Below, piece by piece: positions 32,811-46,055 of a DNA stretch of 64,000 nt (position 1 is its first letter; each line of letters opens with the position of its first letter). Under the pieces are notes generated by a model. That model saw only the letters and a list, made by a program, of their open reading frames with translations. It was not told the DNA's origin and did not search any database. The stretch is from Dipetalonema caudispina (Eukaryota; Nematoda; Chromadorea; Rhabditida; Onchocercidae). The stretch lies in NCBI GenBank assembly GCA_013365325.1, contig JABVXV010000004.1:620001-684000 (forward strand), read 5' to 3'. The translations under genes and the position numbers were made by a program.

Positions 32811-35800
32811 TCATTTCTCTCGTTTACCGTATATATCGGCTAAATTATTAAAGCGTGGACCCCATTTTTCGATCTGAAAATTAAAAAAAATCTGGTAGTA
32901 TTATACAGCAACAGTTCCACTAACTAAGGTGATATTTTGGATTCTATGAGATACTATAGAGCGATTATGTATGGTATCATTCGTAAAATCCAACAATGAT
33001 ATAATTGCAACACAGTTGCAAGTTATAGTTTACGATTTATAGCGAAACTAAACTTTGAGAAAGATACCAAATGCACTGCAAATGCTAAAGTGCCGTTTAT
33101 AAAAGATGAACTTTGTTGATTGTTGTCCTCAAAATTCAAGGAAATTACCGAGCGAAACTTGAAAATGCTATCGTTAGGCGATCGCTAAAAAGTCGCACAG
33201 AGGGAACAGCAAATTTTCATATACCTAAGTTACCTAAACTAGTATTGTTAATACTATTCTGATTATTAATCTTAATTCAGGTACAAGCGTACTTACCTCT
33301 TGATCAAGACTGCCCGAAGGAGCTGCATCATCAGTTGATTCAAGCGACTCAAGCGTTATCCTAAAATTTTTAAATTTTAAGACCGTGCGAATGTTTTTGC
33401 TCCTCAACTTCCCTGAAGCTTCACATCTCGCAATCGTTAATTAGATGTTCCCACAAAGTATTAGGATGTCTTTTATGAAAGAAAATATAATTTTTATGTA
33501 TTAAAGAAGAGAAGAAACAAAATATAGAAAAATAAGGGATGACAAGCCTTGATATATTATCGCCTTCATCATCGTAAATTCGCAACTCATCGTATGGTGC
33601 TGTAGCATCTGGATCTGCTTCCAAATTCTTAATTCTGCTGTTAAGTTTATCATCTAAATTGCAAATATGTATGAAAATGTGATGGACAATATTCATATTC
33701 GAAAATCTTTCTGCAAAATACGAGCAATGTATCAAATACGACTTTGCAAGTCGCCAACTTTCCTACCATCTAATGTCGTTAGCCAAAATAAAGTAGTATC
33801 TTTTGATTTCAAGCTATGGAAATTACCACAGTATTCCATTACCATAAATTATTCTATGAAAAATACATCAAAAGTATTTGAAGTAAAGTATATAACATTT
33901 AAATTTCTAAAAATTTTGCACCTTAATTTACAAAAAAAGAAATTATTTGCAAATTTTTTAAAACTCAAACCTATTTGTGCACGTTGCATGGGATATACAG
34001 GCTGTGCATAACCATTTACACCATTTTCCTCAATTGGCATAACCGGCTTACGAAGGTTAGTAATATTGTATTGATCATTATCTGCTTCACCACCTCCTTC
34101 TACATCATATGGCCTCAAATTATCACGATTCAGCTCTTCTGGACGAACAGGTTCAAATGGTGGTGTATGACGTCGAGTGTATACAACCATTAATAGAACC
34201 ATCACTGTAAATCGTTTTACTTATTAATAATATTGACAAGTTATGTAGAAACAAAACGAGGATTTGTTTCAAAAAGTATGGTTATTTCAAATTAAATTGC
34301 AATTCTCGAGTAAAATAAAATAATCTACATACTAATTAATAAAATCAGGCATATTAAGATGAGAATGATGGCAGGATTGGAAATACCAAGACTGCTAACA
34401 GCCAATGTTTCACCGCAACCGACTAGTTCACCATTAGCTCCAAGGAGTACCTATAAAAGAAAAAATTTCATTAATTTGTCAATATCGATTCCAGCGCCCA
34501 AAAATTTCTCAAAATCCGCCAAATATTTAAGGGAAGGAAGTTGAACACTTAATTAGTTATTCAGAAAGTAAACGAATCTATCTACCTGTGCTCCTTCTGG
34601 ACATGTACAGAATGGACCTTTCCAAAAATCGACGCAAACAAAGGAACCACCGCAATATGCAAAGCCGACATTAGCGCATGTCTTTCGTTGTGAACAGCCA
34701 CTCTCCACTCCTTTTGATTGCTTCACAGATATGATCGAATCACTATCACTTTGACTATAGCCACTTGACCAATCTTCGCTTTTTATCAACGGTAAATTAA
34801 TGTGTTGCCAACGAAAAGTACCAACACAACCCTGGAAGAGATCACCGTGTCGTTAATGAAATATCCATTTCATAACTAGCTGACCATTGCCATGAATGAC
34901 CATTATATTCCATCCCAAATTAGCCAATCAATATGATAGACAATGATAAGTTCGTTTGTTTGAATCTTCTACGAAACATATATCAATTACTATGCAACAT
35001 TAACATTTGAGAAAAGAAACAAATAAAATTATATGTAATTCAGTATTCATCAATTCATACAAATAAAATTTGAATGAAATTTGAAAAAAAATTGTTTACC
35101 CGGAAACCTTTAGCACCCTGAATACTTAACGCTCCAAGAAGTAATTCATTTATATCAATTTGATATGGAATTTTAAGTGGATTTAAAGGTAATACATCAT
35201 GATAGACACCATCAACGGATAATGAAGCACTGAAAAATGATGACAAACTGAGAGAGATGATTGGTTGGAATTATAAATCATATAACATCTTTATCGACAT
35301 TAATAAACATCGCAAATTTACTTTTTTAAATCGAAAAAGAAAACACATACCGAACGGGACTTCTAGAAAATTGCATCCAATAAGAGGTATTATCTTGAAG
35401 ATACAAATCAATCAACTGTAATTCTACCGGTGCACTACCAGAAGTAGCAGCCGAACTGGAACTGAAGTCAAATTTTGCTGTCGGTGAATGATTTTCCATC
35501 GATGTACTGATATACTGAAAGAAAAAAGAGAGTGGAAAAATTATTATATGATTCAAACTTTATTTGTGAAATAGATGGAAGACAGTGTTTTAGTGAGGAA
35601 AAGAAAATACTTTTTTTTTTTTTTTTTGAATATTTAACGCTCCAAGAAGTAATTCATTAATATCAATTTGATTTGGAATTTTAAGTGGATTTAAAGGTAA
35701 TACATCATGATAGACACCAACAACAGATAATGAAGCACTGAAAAATGTCACATTGTCTCCTCATGAATTAAATTTATCATGAAAGATTTTCTCATCTTTA

Positions 35801-38800
35801 TTCCCATTTCTTTTTTCGAAAGTTACCCTGAGAATGAGTACAGCCGGTTTCAAGTCAAGAAAGCAAAAAATAATCCTTTACTTCATCGATTCTTGAAGTT
35901 TCTAAGTTAATAAAAATTAAGGATATAACTTCCAATTTTTTTCATCGGCAAAGTAGCAACAAACTGCTGAAGCTAGACGGTATGAGCAATCAGTTTGCTT
36001 TTTAATCATCTAAGTTTAAGCAAACAAAGAAAATTAAAAATTTTAAATTTACTTTTTCACCAGCACCAGCGAAGCCAAGCTCTCCGGTTCCAGCGTTAGC
36101 TTTACCAGGTAGGAATAGCACATCTACATCTGTCGTCTTATCTTCCAGGCCCACTTTCACATCATATTCAACAAATGACCCAGGGCCAAATTCGACCCAT
36201 TTGAATGGAATATCACATCGATCGCCACCATATCCTGGGTCACATAAACACTTCGGCACTTTGGACTGCAAAAAAAAAACGGCCACGGTTTAGAAATTCT
36301 ATTGAGAATAATATTAAATTAAAAGTAAAAAACTAAGGTAAATCTGTTCAATTTTACAAGAAACACGTTCATTAAATTGCATTCATTAGTGATAATTAAT
36401 CTACGAATCGGATTTATATCTTTTCCAAAAACCAATTATACTGTCGAAACTATGAAACATGATGGGTTGTTCTTAATTTGTGCCCATAAAACATCCATTT
36501 AAATCACAAAAGAAAATTTACCATTAAGTCAGAAATACATTCCCCGTGAACACAGTATGGTCCACTGATATCATTCAGACCACAAGCTGCTTCCGTAAGT
36601 TGACAACCAATTTGTGAATGCTCTTCGCTAGCGTAATCCGGAACACCCAAATCATACAATTCATTATTCACCACTAAATTACGTATGCAACCTCTGAATT
36701 TCATGGCAAAGGATGTTACGACTGCTGGATAGCGATCATTTCCGGATAGTGGTGCAACTCCACCAATCTAAATCTCAACGATGCTATTACAATTTTATAT
36801 AAGTTTTAAGATTATTTTAAAAATTTCAAGCTAATTTCTGAATTCTAAATGATATCACTAGTAATTCAATTAGAAGAGTTATTAACTAGAGCTGATGACT
36901 TAGCAATAATATCGTATCATCATAATCATCAAAATCAACATCACCTGGATAGTGATGTTTTCATATCAATATTTTATAATTTTGCACCCAAAACAGCGAT
37001 ACTCATTCATTAGATTACTAGTATTTTCCTGTGAATAAAAATTTAAATAAGTAATACCTGTAACGGTGCGATAACATTTAATCGTTCATCATCATCAGCT
37101 GTTATTTTAACACGACGACAAGAAGAATCATCAATACCAATAATTTTGTCACCTGTTCCAATGGGTACAATCGTATAGCAATTATCAATTACCAATTCAA
37201 TAAGCTGAAATGCGCGATAGTTATTAACACATAGCGCCATTCAAATCATTTTATTATTACCTAATTTACGATAATAACCACAAACCTTGCCATCCTGATG
37301 CAGTGTAACTGTATGCCATTTTCCGTCATTGAGAGCATCAGAGCCCGGAATCTGTATCGGATTAGCGACAACACCATTAAACATGAGATCGGCTTGTATA
37401 CGACCACCAACCAATCGCAAGACCACATAATCTTTATAATCAGCTCGTCCATACGTATTATTATCACCCATTGGACCATTATACAACAATAAACCGTTAG
37501 TTTGCCTGAAATTCAAAGTTTTTTTTCTTTTTCGATTCATTACAAAATCATTCTCAGTGGATTATCGTTTGATGAATTATGAAATAATTGGCCTATTCAA
37601 GTTTGAATATGTTATAGGCTTTTTTTAAAAACATTTCAGGATACATGAAGGTTTTATGGTACTTAGGAACAGATACGGTATGCATCACAAATAATCAGAA
37701 GGATTTAATATCGAGAAAGTAAGGATACTTTTTCAATTCCAAGACTAATCAATGCTTTAATTCGAAGACTAATTATCAAAACACTCTAAGGAATTATAAA
37801 TACATGAAGATAGAACATACAGCTTATAAGAGGAGTGGAGGGAAAAAGAACGGAGGTGAAAGTTCCATTTACAACTTATTGTTGCAAAAATGAAGTTTGT
37901 TGAAGTCAACAGAATTATCTCAATTGAAACGATGGTTACTTACCGAGTTAAAAATTGTAGAGAGATATTTAACGAGGTACACGCCGGAACTGGTTTAAAC
38001 CAAGCGAATCCTTGTCCATCAAAAGAACGTGTGGTACCTTGACAGCGTAAACCTTTCAGGAAATTATTACGGCATTCACAAAAGAATCCAGGATATGTAT
38101 TATGGCAAACACCGGAATTGAGACATAAATTGGCTTGACATGATGAAGGTGGTGTAAAAACTGGACACACACAAGTATCATTAGACCAGGCATTTACACC
38201 AACAACAACTGTTTGATTAGCTGATACTACGATACCTTGCTGAAATATGAAATGTATTAGTAAAAAAAGGCAAAAAATGTGAGAAATAAACCATTTGTAA
38301 TTTTATTTCATATAACGTATAATACCTTTCATTTATTAAATGTTATATTTATAAAACTTTGATTTCAGTAAATTGTAGCCACAAGTAACTCCAAAATAAT
38401 GTCTTTAATTCTTCATCGATTAATATCGAATTTTTGATAACGAAATTTGTAATTTCAGAAAAATACAACAAACACACCTCATTAGCATGATTAACAGTTT
38501 GGCATCCTTTGTCACATACAGTAAATTTGCACATATCAATGCCAGCTGATACGATTGTAGCACCAATTACTCGTTCAAGTTCACTGCGATATTGTGCAAT
38601 CAAACCATTCAGCAAGATTGGACTTTTGTACGGGGTACTATGAGCCGAAAAACGGACATCTAACACAGTTGGAGCATAATTTTGCAACACAACCTGATCT
38701 TGCTGAAAATTTTTCAACTTGAATTTCTTGAATCCTCAATAAATTTATGTTATAGATTACATAAGAAATGTATCAGTAGCATTTCGCTTATATTTTTGCA

Positions 38801-41800
38801 CAATATTCTGCTCATGTTCTGATTTTAAACCTACTTTAAATCAAAAAATTTAAAACAAAATTAAAAAATGGAACATTTGTATATTTCATCGTTATTCATT
38901 AATTTCATTTCATAAGTAAGCAACGTTAAAATTACAGTAACTACACTTTCGAAGTAATTAAAGCTCAATAATGTAATGAAAAAAAGAAAAAACTTGTATA
39001 CTGTAACATTAATGCTACATAATAAAAAAAAAAAATGTGTTTTAAGGAAGTAATAACCTTGATGGAAAAGACATCCAATTCGGAATTCCCATCCAAATAT
39101 TCATTCATTTTATTCACAAAACGACTCATCGGACTGGAACCAGTCGAATCAACTCTTATGAAACTTCCCGGTGAATCAAGTCCATTAGGCGATAGCATAA
39201 TTCTTATCGCACCCTGTAAATCAACCTTCGAAACTTGATACAAGAAATTTTCAATTGAAGATGAATTTTAAATCAAAAAAATTTTTTTTTCCTCCTAGAC
39301 TGATTAGGTTTAGAAAGATGAAAAAAAAAAAAAAAAAAAGAAAAACAAACCTGATTTTCAAAAGCAGCAGCAGGTACCATCTTTACAATGACATTAACAA
39401 CACCTTGTGCTTTTTCATGACGTCGTTTATCAACAACATTAGCAGTCATTTGATACGTTCGAGGTGGCATATTAGCATCCATTGTAATCTGAAAATCCGG
39501 AAAAAATTTACCTTTTGAAGATCAATATGTAAAAAATAGATTATTTCGAAAAAATTTGGTTGTCAACTTCATATTATGGACAAGAATCAGATTTTGTAAG
39601 ACTATCAAGTCGATTGATAGCTTCAACTTTCTAATATTCCCACATCCTAGAATGTATTTTTAAGTTCCAGTCTAAGACAATCTCAGTTCTTTTCTCGCTT
39701 TCCCATTCCCGCTTCATGTTCCCTTGTATGCTAATTAACTAATTTAGTACATAAATTATTCGACTGATTTTTCATTATTATCCGAATTCAAACTATTATG
39801 TAAGTGTCCAACGACTTCCGACTTTTTAATTGCAGAAAATGATTCGAAATACAAAATTACCTCTCCATTAACAGCAAGACTGAAGCCAGGCAAAGATTTT
39901 CCGGCAGCCCACGAGAACACTTTATCAGGTAAATCCCAGTCATCTTTATCCTCAACATATACTCGTCCAATTACTGTCTTTTCGAGATGTCCCAGATAGC
40001 TATTCACAAAAATGGTCATTTCGCCATCCTTCATTGGACTATCGTTCTAAAGCGAACATTGATAAATTAATATAATTTTAAAATATTTGACGATCGATAA
40101 GAATCAAAAAATTGACTTTAATAATAAGAAGAAATTGAGGAATAAGAAGGGACTTTAAAAAGCCTTTTTCTTTGAAGGTTTTTTTTAAATCATTAGATTC
40201 CAAAACAATGTGCACTTCAAAACAGGTTAACATTCTAATAAAAAGAAAATTCTTTTCTATTTTTACGCTTCCCTTTAAACTCTTTTCTGAACCCTATAGA
40301 GGTTTCATTAAAAAAAAAAAAATAAAGGAAAGAATATTCGATACTTGATATTTGATCTTCCGTAAAAAGAAGCCTTAGAATTTCAGCATAAAAGATTTAG
40401 CAATGAATGACACTTGAAATAAATTAATATTCCTCTCATCCTTATCCTCAGTCGTAAAGGATCAGAAAATAGACAATGAGAACTCACAACTTTTCATTCA
40501 TGACCCTTGACCCATAAAAGGTAACAAGACATCTATTATTCCACAAGAACTGCATCTATCAGACTATCTTAGTAAAGAGAGAAAATTCATTGAGAAAAAA
40601 TTTTTTAATTATACACTGCGTGTTCTTTGATAAATTACTCAACCTACTTTTCTTAATGTGTTCATTACCAAAGATGGTCGTCACCTGCATACACTATAAT
40701 TTAAAGTTAAAAATCTATCGAAACCATCTTAACCTCGAAATGTTATCCGTTATTGTAATATAAAAAGTAAAATAAAACTGTTTTATAGACAAAAATATGC
40801 AAAAAATTGTACTTTTCATAAGATAAAAGCAAATTCCATTCTCTTTCCTTTTTCTTTTTTTATTGAGTTTCTGATTAATAGAGCCAAAGAAAATGATAAG
40901 ATTAGAAATATTTATTATTACACTTAATTATCAATTACAAAAAGTTAGTGTCTCTGCTTTTACATTAAAGAAAGGATTATCTAATTTATTTATGTAGCAT
41001 ACAGAATTTTTTTAGAAGTTTAAACAACAAAAAGGTTATCACGAAATTCAGGTATTTGAAATAACCTTTTAGTGAAGTTTATTTTTTGAATTATGATTTT
41101 TAGTAATGATTATTCAATGTAAATTACCTCATCACCAATAATGATGTAAACAGAACGTTCTGACTGTAAACCACCAGAATCTTTGAGAATTATTGGGATT
41201 TCCAATTGCTTCCCGGGAAATTCAGCTTCACGATCCAATCGTTGTTTTGCCGTAACAATCATCGAACCATTACCATTATCACCATCTAAAAAACAACAAA
41301 AAAAAAATTCTGAATTCTATGCTAATTTTTTGCTTCACCTTTCTGATTTCATTTTTCGATCAATGCAATACTTTGGTTTTCCAGTAAACTGATTGACTAC
41401 GTCATTTGGATAGTGACAAACACAGGAAATCCTAAGCTGTGGTTTGTTATGAAATCAAGAATTTATTCCTAACAACAAAACATGACATCTCGAACGTTGT
41501 AATATCGGCAAAATGCCATGATCTGTAACTAAGGTCAGTAAGAAGCCATAAATATCGCAATTTTACTAACATCAATGAAAACAAACAAAAATTTACTTTT
41601 GTTATAGACAACATTCAGATATGCACCAAACTTGAAATCCGATGCTAATTTCATCAAGAAAGGTGGTCCATTCTCACTGAAACAGTAGATGAATTCTTTA
41701 GTAGTTTAATCCTTTGCTAAACATTAAAATACATTTTTTTTCCCAATACATTTATAATACAAACATCTTTCAGTGTGATGTGTTATTTCCGAAAACTGAT

Positions 41801-44800
41801 AAAACTGCCTAGCAAACTTGAATTTGAAAATTGAAATTCAAGAAATGAAGTTTGGGTAATTTAAAAGCTGTAGAGATTTAATAATAAACAAGCAAAATCT
41901 TTGCTAAAAATGGAAAAACAAATTCTTAGTTGCATACATGGTATCAGGATCATATGCTCGTATCTCACATGTAGGTTGCATTGTTGGATCGGTATTTTCC
42001 ATGAAAACACAAGGATTCGGTACCGTATACGGTACCGGTGCATTATCATTAACATCTTGTACATAAATTTCTATCGTTTGAAATCCAACATTTCCAGCTA
42101 AAAGTCAACAAGAAATGAATCATTCCATGTGCATTGTGATGAATAAAAGGATAGCTTAGAGATGAACAAAATTTACGACGTACTAAAATGATATATCACA
42201 ACAATGAGGCAAAGAAAGGTTGAAGCCAGGTTGGGACGAAGAAGTAAGACAAAGAAATCACAGTTGCTACATGTATCAAGTATTACATTTTTATTAAAAT
42301 ATAAACAAACCAGAATCAAATGCCTCAACAACCAAATTGTATTTCGGAATTTCTTCGCGATCGAGCCGTTGGGCAACACATAGTGATCCACTTTGATCGA
42401 TTGAAAACTGACGTTTCGGATCAGTTTGACGATTAATTCGGAACCTAAAGTTAAATGCTGTCAATTGGCCAACTTCAATAACAGTGAAATTGACATGTCA
42501 ACACTCATCTTACAATCATTTTCATAATCAATTCTTTCACTAGTGAATTTTTCAGGGGATTCAATAGGGTCCCTTTTTCGCTAATGTTAATTTCCATTCT
42601 CCTTCGTCGTAAATCTGCATGTCAGTGGATACTTCATTAGCGTTCCTATCTGACCGATACAAGTAGCATACGACAGAGTAGATTTAATTAGTTTCAATCG
42701 TCTTTGCAATGATGTTTATGCTTGCTTGTGCATGCTCCTTTCCACTTCATCGATATAAATTATTAGACATCCAAGTAAGCCTAGCAAATGTACCATGGGG
42801 TCTTTATGTTAAATGAAATTAAGAATTTAACTCTAATAAGAGAGCTATTCTTATCCGGAATGCACCATTCCTTTCCCACAAATGCATTTGCATATTATTT
42901 CATCATCCTGCGACAGATAGCATAGTAACTTTCATAGAAAATTAGGCTATAAGCGATTTATTCAGAAATGTTCACTTTATATCAAATAAACATTTCACTT
43001 TTCTTGAAACGGTAATATTCTAAGCATATTTGGTTAATCAATTCTAATAATTTAAATTTATACTTTTTACAAACTTTCAAAATTTTGAGCTTCCAACGAA
43101 AAATCAGTTGCTCTTGGTCTTTAACAATAATCTCTAAAATTTCACAAACTTGCAACATGTTATTCTCATCATATCATTTTTGAATTTCACGCTCTTTCCA
43201 TTGCTTAGAAAACTGAAATTTCTGAGATTTCTTCTAAAAATCCTTTTCATGAATAAGAAGAAATTTGAATGTTCCATTTAATTTCCATAAATTTAGCTAA
43301 AAAAAAAAGAAAATCTTTCTCCTACAGAATTCTTATAAAATTTGGTTAGAGTGAAGTACAATGGGAACTATTAGCTTACTCTTAACTAACTAACTAACCA
43401 ATTTCTGCATAATTAATAAGCGAGCTATGCATATGTATATCCCAACTACTAATAATAACAACACTGATGTAATCCACCCCTTTCAATAATGGCGATAAGC
43501 TATGGGACTATTCCGCCAATGTCCTCCTTTTTTCCCATAGAAAGGAGCTTGATGATCGGGTCGGAGAATTGGAAATGTTTATAAGTGCCTTCTGTTCTAT
43601 CCAATCCTCACACTCATTATGGCAATACCATGACGATATAATCTGAAACATATGGTGACTATCGTTACTGATAGATGATGTCATGAACTATGAGGAAACA
43701 TTTCAACAATGTCAGTTAATAAGAGATATGAAAATGATTTGTGGCTTTTTCAACAATTGCAAAGCTGCATAAAATTATGTTTCCTTGCAAAATTTTGCAA
43801 GACTATATCGGTAAAATGTATCGATTGTGTAAAATGTTTGTTCAGGTTTATGATAGGGATAGTATGATTGATAGTAGCAGTGTAATATAGTGTTGAGAGA
43901 ATTTGATTTCTTTAGAAAACGTAAAAAATTTGATTTCATCTTTTCGGGATGAGGGAAACATACTGAATTATTGTGAAGGTCACACATACAACAGGTGCAG
44001 TGCAAGGATGAGTTAATAATTGCAACACCTAATATCAAAAGGTTAATCCTCGTTTCTGTGTCAAACGGTAAACACTATTTAAGTCTCTCTGCGACCTCTG
44101 TCATTAAAGGTCAACATAATTAGGGTCCATGAAGAGCAGTAATTTCTATTTTCATTCCCATCCGGAAATCTTTAAATGAGCTTGTCCTAAATAATTAATA
44201 AACAATTTCAATTTCTTACTTTCCTGCGAAAGTCAGCTTTGATTGGGCATTGGTGATTTAAATCCTGCATTCAGATTAGCTCCTACATGCAAAATTTCTG
44301 AACTCCAATTCTGGTTAATGTAATCCTATCTTTCTGATTATAATATTTATCGTTACAAACAAGGAACAGTTGTGGTTTGTGATATTAGCCACAAAATAAA
44401 TGTTGAAAAGAAATGAGAACAACGGATAGTTTGATGTCATCAATGAAATGGAACAGTTGCTGCAATTACCACCCATTCCACGAAACAGTCAAATTTTTCC
44501 TCTCTAAAAGGCTAGATAAAATAGTTGACCGGTTCGATAATCTATCTGAATAATTGATGAAAATATCGATCTTAATAAGTGATTTGATCATAATCTTTCT
44601 CATCCCAAAACTTATAATTTCTTCGCTTTCCACTCATTACTAATCAACCCAAATGATAACTAATCATTTATTTCATCGTTTAGAGGAAATCAATCCTGGT
44701 TGATGAGGTAATTCTGAAGAATGATTTGTTATCTTCCCTAAATTATAGCTTACTAAATGTTTATTTATCACCGAAACGATGGTGAATTACAAGAAAAAAG

Positions 44801-45694
44801 AAACGATGGTAAAGAAGGGAATGTTATCATCGTAAAATATCAAAATCATCCCAACTTAAAGCAAAATGTTTGAATTTCAGAAAATGTTCAAACTTCTCCT
44901 CTCTCCAGCTTTTACCCAATATATTGTAACTGATTGCAATCTAAGATAATTACCAACAGAAATTGAAGGCGACTCTTCCATAATCACAGTGCAATCGTTT
45001 TATCGACCGGTTCAAACGAAGAAATCACATACACACACATACATACATACATACACAGACATCGGTGTGACTCATTAATGACTAATTCAAGGTCAAACAT
45101 CCAAACATTTCTCGAAATAAAAAATTTCAAATATTTGATTAAGTTAATAGAAAAAGTAAAGACTTCAAAAATACTTATGATGCACTCATGCCAAGACTAA
45201 CTGTATGTCATATCTATACGCTAAAGTATTTTTTAAGAATAGATGTCTGTAAAAGGTCAAACAAAATGATGTTATTGCACAGCAAAAGTTAAGAGTTATT
45301 CATATGTAAATGTTGTAAAAGTCAAGAAGTAATGATTTGGACAGAAGTATGTTGAAGCTTAAATGCTTTTAATAAACTGTCAGCTGACTTAGTGAAAATT
45401 CTTCCAAAAAAAATAAACTTACGTTAAATTATGTGTCATTGAATCCTTATCTTCGGCACGAAATGTTGCAATCAGTGTGCCTACGGGTGTATCCTCCGTT
45501 AAATTCTTGGTCAGTCTTACCACAATATCACGCTGACTTTTACCGGCAAAATTCAGGAATCGTGATTGGCCGGGGTAGGAACCGAGGAAGAGTTGTGATA
45601 ACTCCTGGGCTTCTACTACTACTGATATACACAAAACAGTCAGAAGAAGCCTCCAAAGTATGGAATTTTTTGAAATTTGCGAATTTCTCGGCAT
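32811..45694 (-). CDS. hmr-1: Classical cadherin HMR-1 (short isoform)
   Basis: Homophilic adhesion receptor of adherens junctions; the tail recruits p120- and beta-catenin. Twenty-two exons, 1,251 aa: 45694-45423, 42444-42311, 42097-41938, 41676-41597, 41285-41128, 40046-39861, 39488-39351, 39213-39058, 38702-38478, 38239-37944, 37505-37286, 37204-37058, 36767-36522, 36265-36053, 35514-35351, 35229-35100, 34831-34586, 34450-34333, 34204-33971, 33653-33548, 33360-33297, 32873-32811 (TGA). Order: signal peptide ([14 protein letters not shown]), cadherin repeats with DVNDNAP and DENDSP, Cys-rich EGF, LamG, EGF, LamG, Cys-rich module, membrane segment ([15 protein letters not shown]...). In the tail, [14 protein letters not shown] fits the p120 site, and [13 protein letters not shown] with [13 protein letters not shown] fits the beta-catenin site. 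Size and LamG/EGF layout match C. elegans HMR-1A. The intron after 33548 starts GC. Confidence 0.94.
34333..34450 (-). other. Cadherin transmembrane segment exon
   Basis: This exon and the first codons of 34204-33971 encode about 22 mostly aliphatic residues ([13 protein letters not shown], then MVLLMVVY), followed by the stop-transfer TRRH. It fixes the ectodomain as N-terminal and the GGGE-containing tail as cytoplasmic. Confidence 0.88.
35628..35747 (-). pseudogene. Duplicated, truncated copy of a cadherin LamG exon with poly(A) run
   Basis: These 120 nt match 35120-35239 (exon 35229-35100 plus 10 nt of its acceptor region) without gaps, with five substitutions. On the - strand the copy keeps the TTTTTCAG acceptor and an open frame, but lacks the last 20 nt of the exon and its donor. 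It runs straight into about 17 consecutive A (T on the + strand, 35611-35627). Three of the differences change the encoded residue (Asp to Val, Tyr to Asn, Ser to Asn). It sits in the intron between exons 36265-36053 and 35514-35351. It is probably a non-functional retro- or segmental copy, though inclusion as a cryptic exon is possible. Confidence 0.85.
42445..45422 (-). other. Large cadherin intron (about 3 kb)
   Basis: AC|GTAAGT at 45422 joins TTTAG|G at 42444 in phase 2. No exon, RNA or transposon was recognised. A CA/CATA microsatellite lies at 45026-45056. Less AT-rich patches at about 42590-42780 and 43480-43680 stand out, the second with a GGCGATAAGC GATA-type site. They are candidate enhancers for the internal promoter. 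Confidence 0.6.
45026..45056. repeat. (CA)n/(CATA)n microsatellite
   Basis: ACACACACAT followed by four ACAT/ACATAC units within the large cadherin intron. Confidence 0.9.
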
Positions 45695-45765
45695 AACTTT
45701 AACATGACGGTCACTCAAACGACTCGCCGATATGTAACGCAAACGTGAGTGAACGTATTCTTGCT
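45695..45765 (-). promoter_or_regulatory. Acceptor and leader of the short cadherin isoform
   Basis: A strong nematode acceptor (AATTTCAG, AG at 45765-45764) is followed by 69 nt before ATG 45694-45692. The leader has no stop in the cadherin frame, so it could be a trans-spliced 5' UTR for the short form or in-frame coding sequence for a longer form. Confidence 0.5.
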
Positions 45766-45827
45766 GAAATTTCTGCAGCGGGACGGAATTAGTAATAATA
45801 TTGGTACTAGTATCGATAGACTCACAC

Positions 45828-46055
45828 TGCGGTATCATTTTCATCCGCATCCTGGACCATGAATCTGGCAACCTCTTTGCCAAGCCACGCATTTTCGTGT
45901 AACTGGACATGTTGTGGTCCGTTGATGACCGGCGGATTGTCATTCCTATCCTGGAGCTCGATGTGAAGTTTAGTAGTTGCGTAGTATCGGCCATCATAAA
46001 CACGAATGCCGAGCGTGAAGCCGTCACGTTGTGCTGGATCTTCGTAATCCAGCGG
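45828..46055 (-). CDS. hmr-1: Additional cadherin-repeat exon of a longer isoform (partial)
   Basis: An open exon of 76 codons lies between TTTTTTGTAG| (46057-46056) and |GTGTGAGT (45827). It encodes the end of one cadherin repeat (PLDYEDPAQRDGF, IRVYDGRYYATTK, the Ca-binding LQDRNDNPP) and the start of the next (HENAWLGKEVARFMVQDADENDTA). It cannot begin a protein, so an upstream exon must exist. None was found up to 64000. It matches the idea, known from C. elegans hmr-1, of a long neuronal isoform that shares the 3' exons. How it joins the next exon is unresolved: a phase-0 join to 45763 keeps the frame but would place the signal peptide internally. A different reading frame gives a longer open frame across the same DNA, which I regard as a shadow. 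Confidence 0.8.

Noticed and set aside
33667..34011. 114-codon + strand frame
   Set aside because: Antisense to the cadherin cytoplasmic-tail exons and intron, with no family similarity.
44521..44560. GGTTCGATAA resembling a tRNA T-arm
   Set aside because: No matching acceptor stem, D-arm or anticodon arm could be placed around it.
45419..46027. A 202-codon - strand frame read as one protein
   Set aside because: Only its last 91 codons (from 45694) are the cadherin signal-peptide exon. The upstream part is out of frame with the clear cadherin-repeat exon 45828-46055 and crosses its splice donor.
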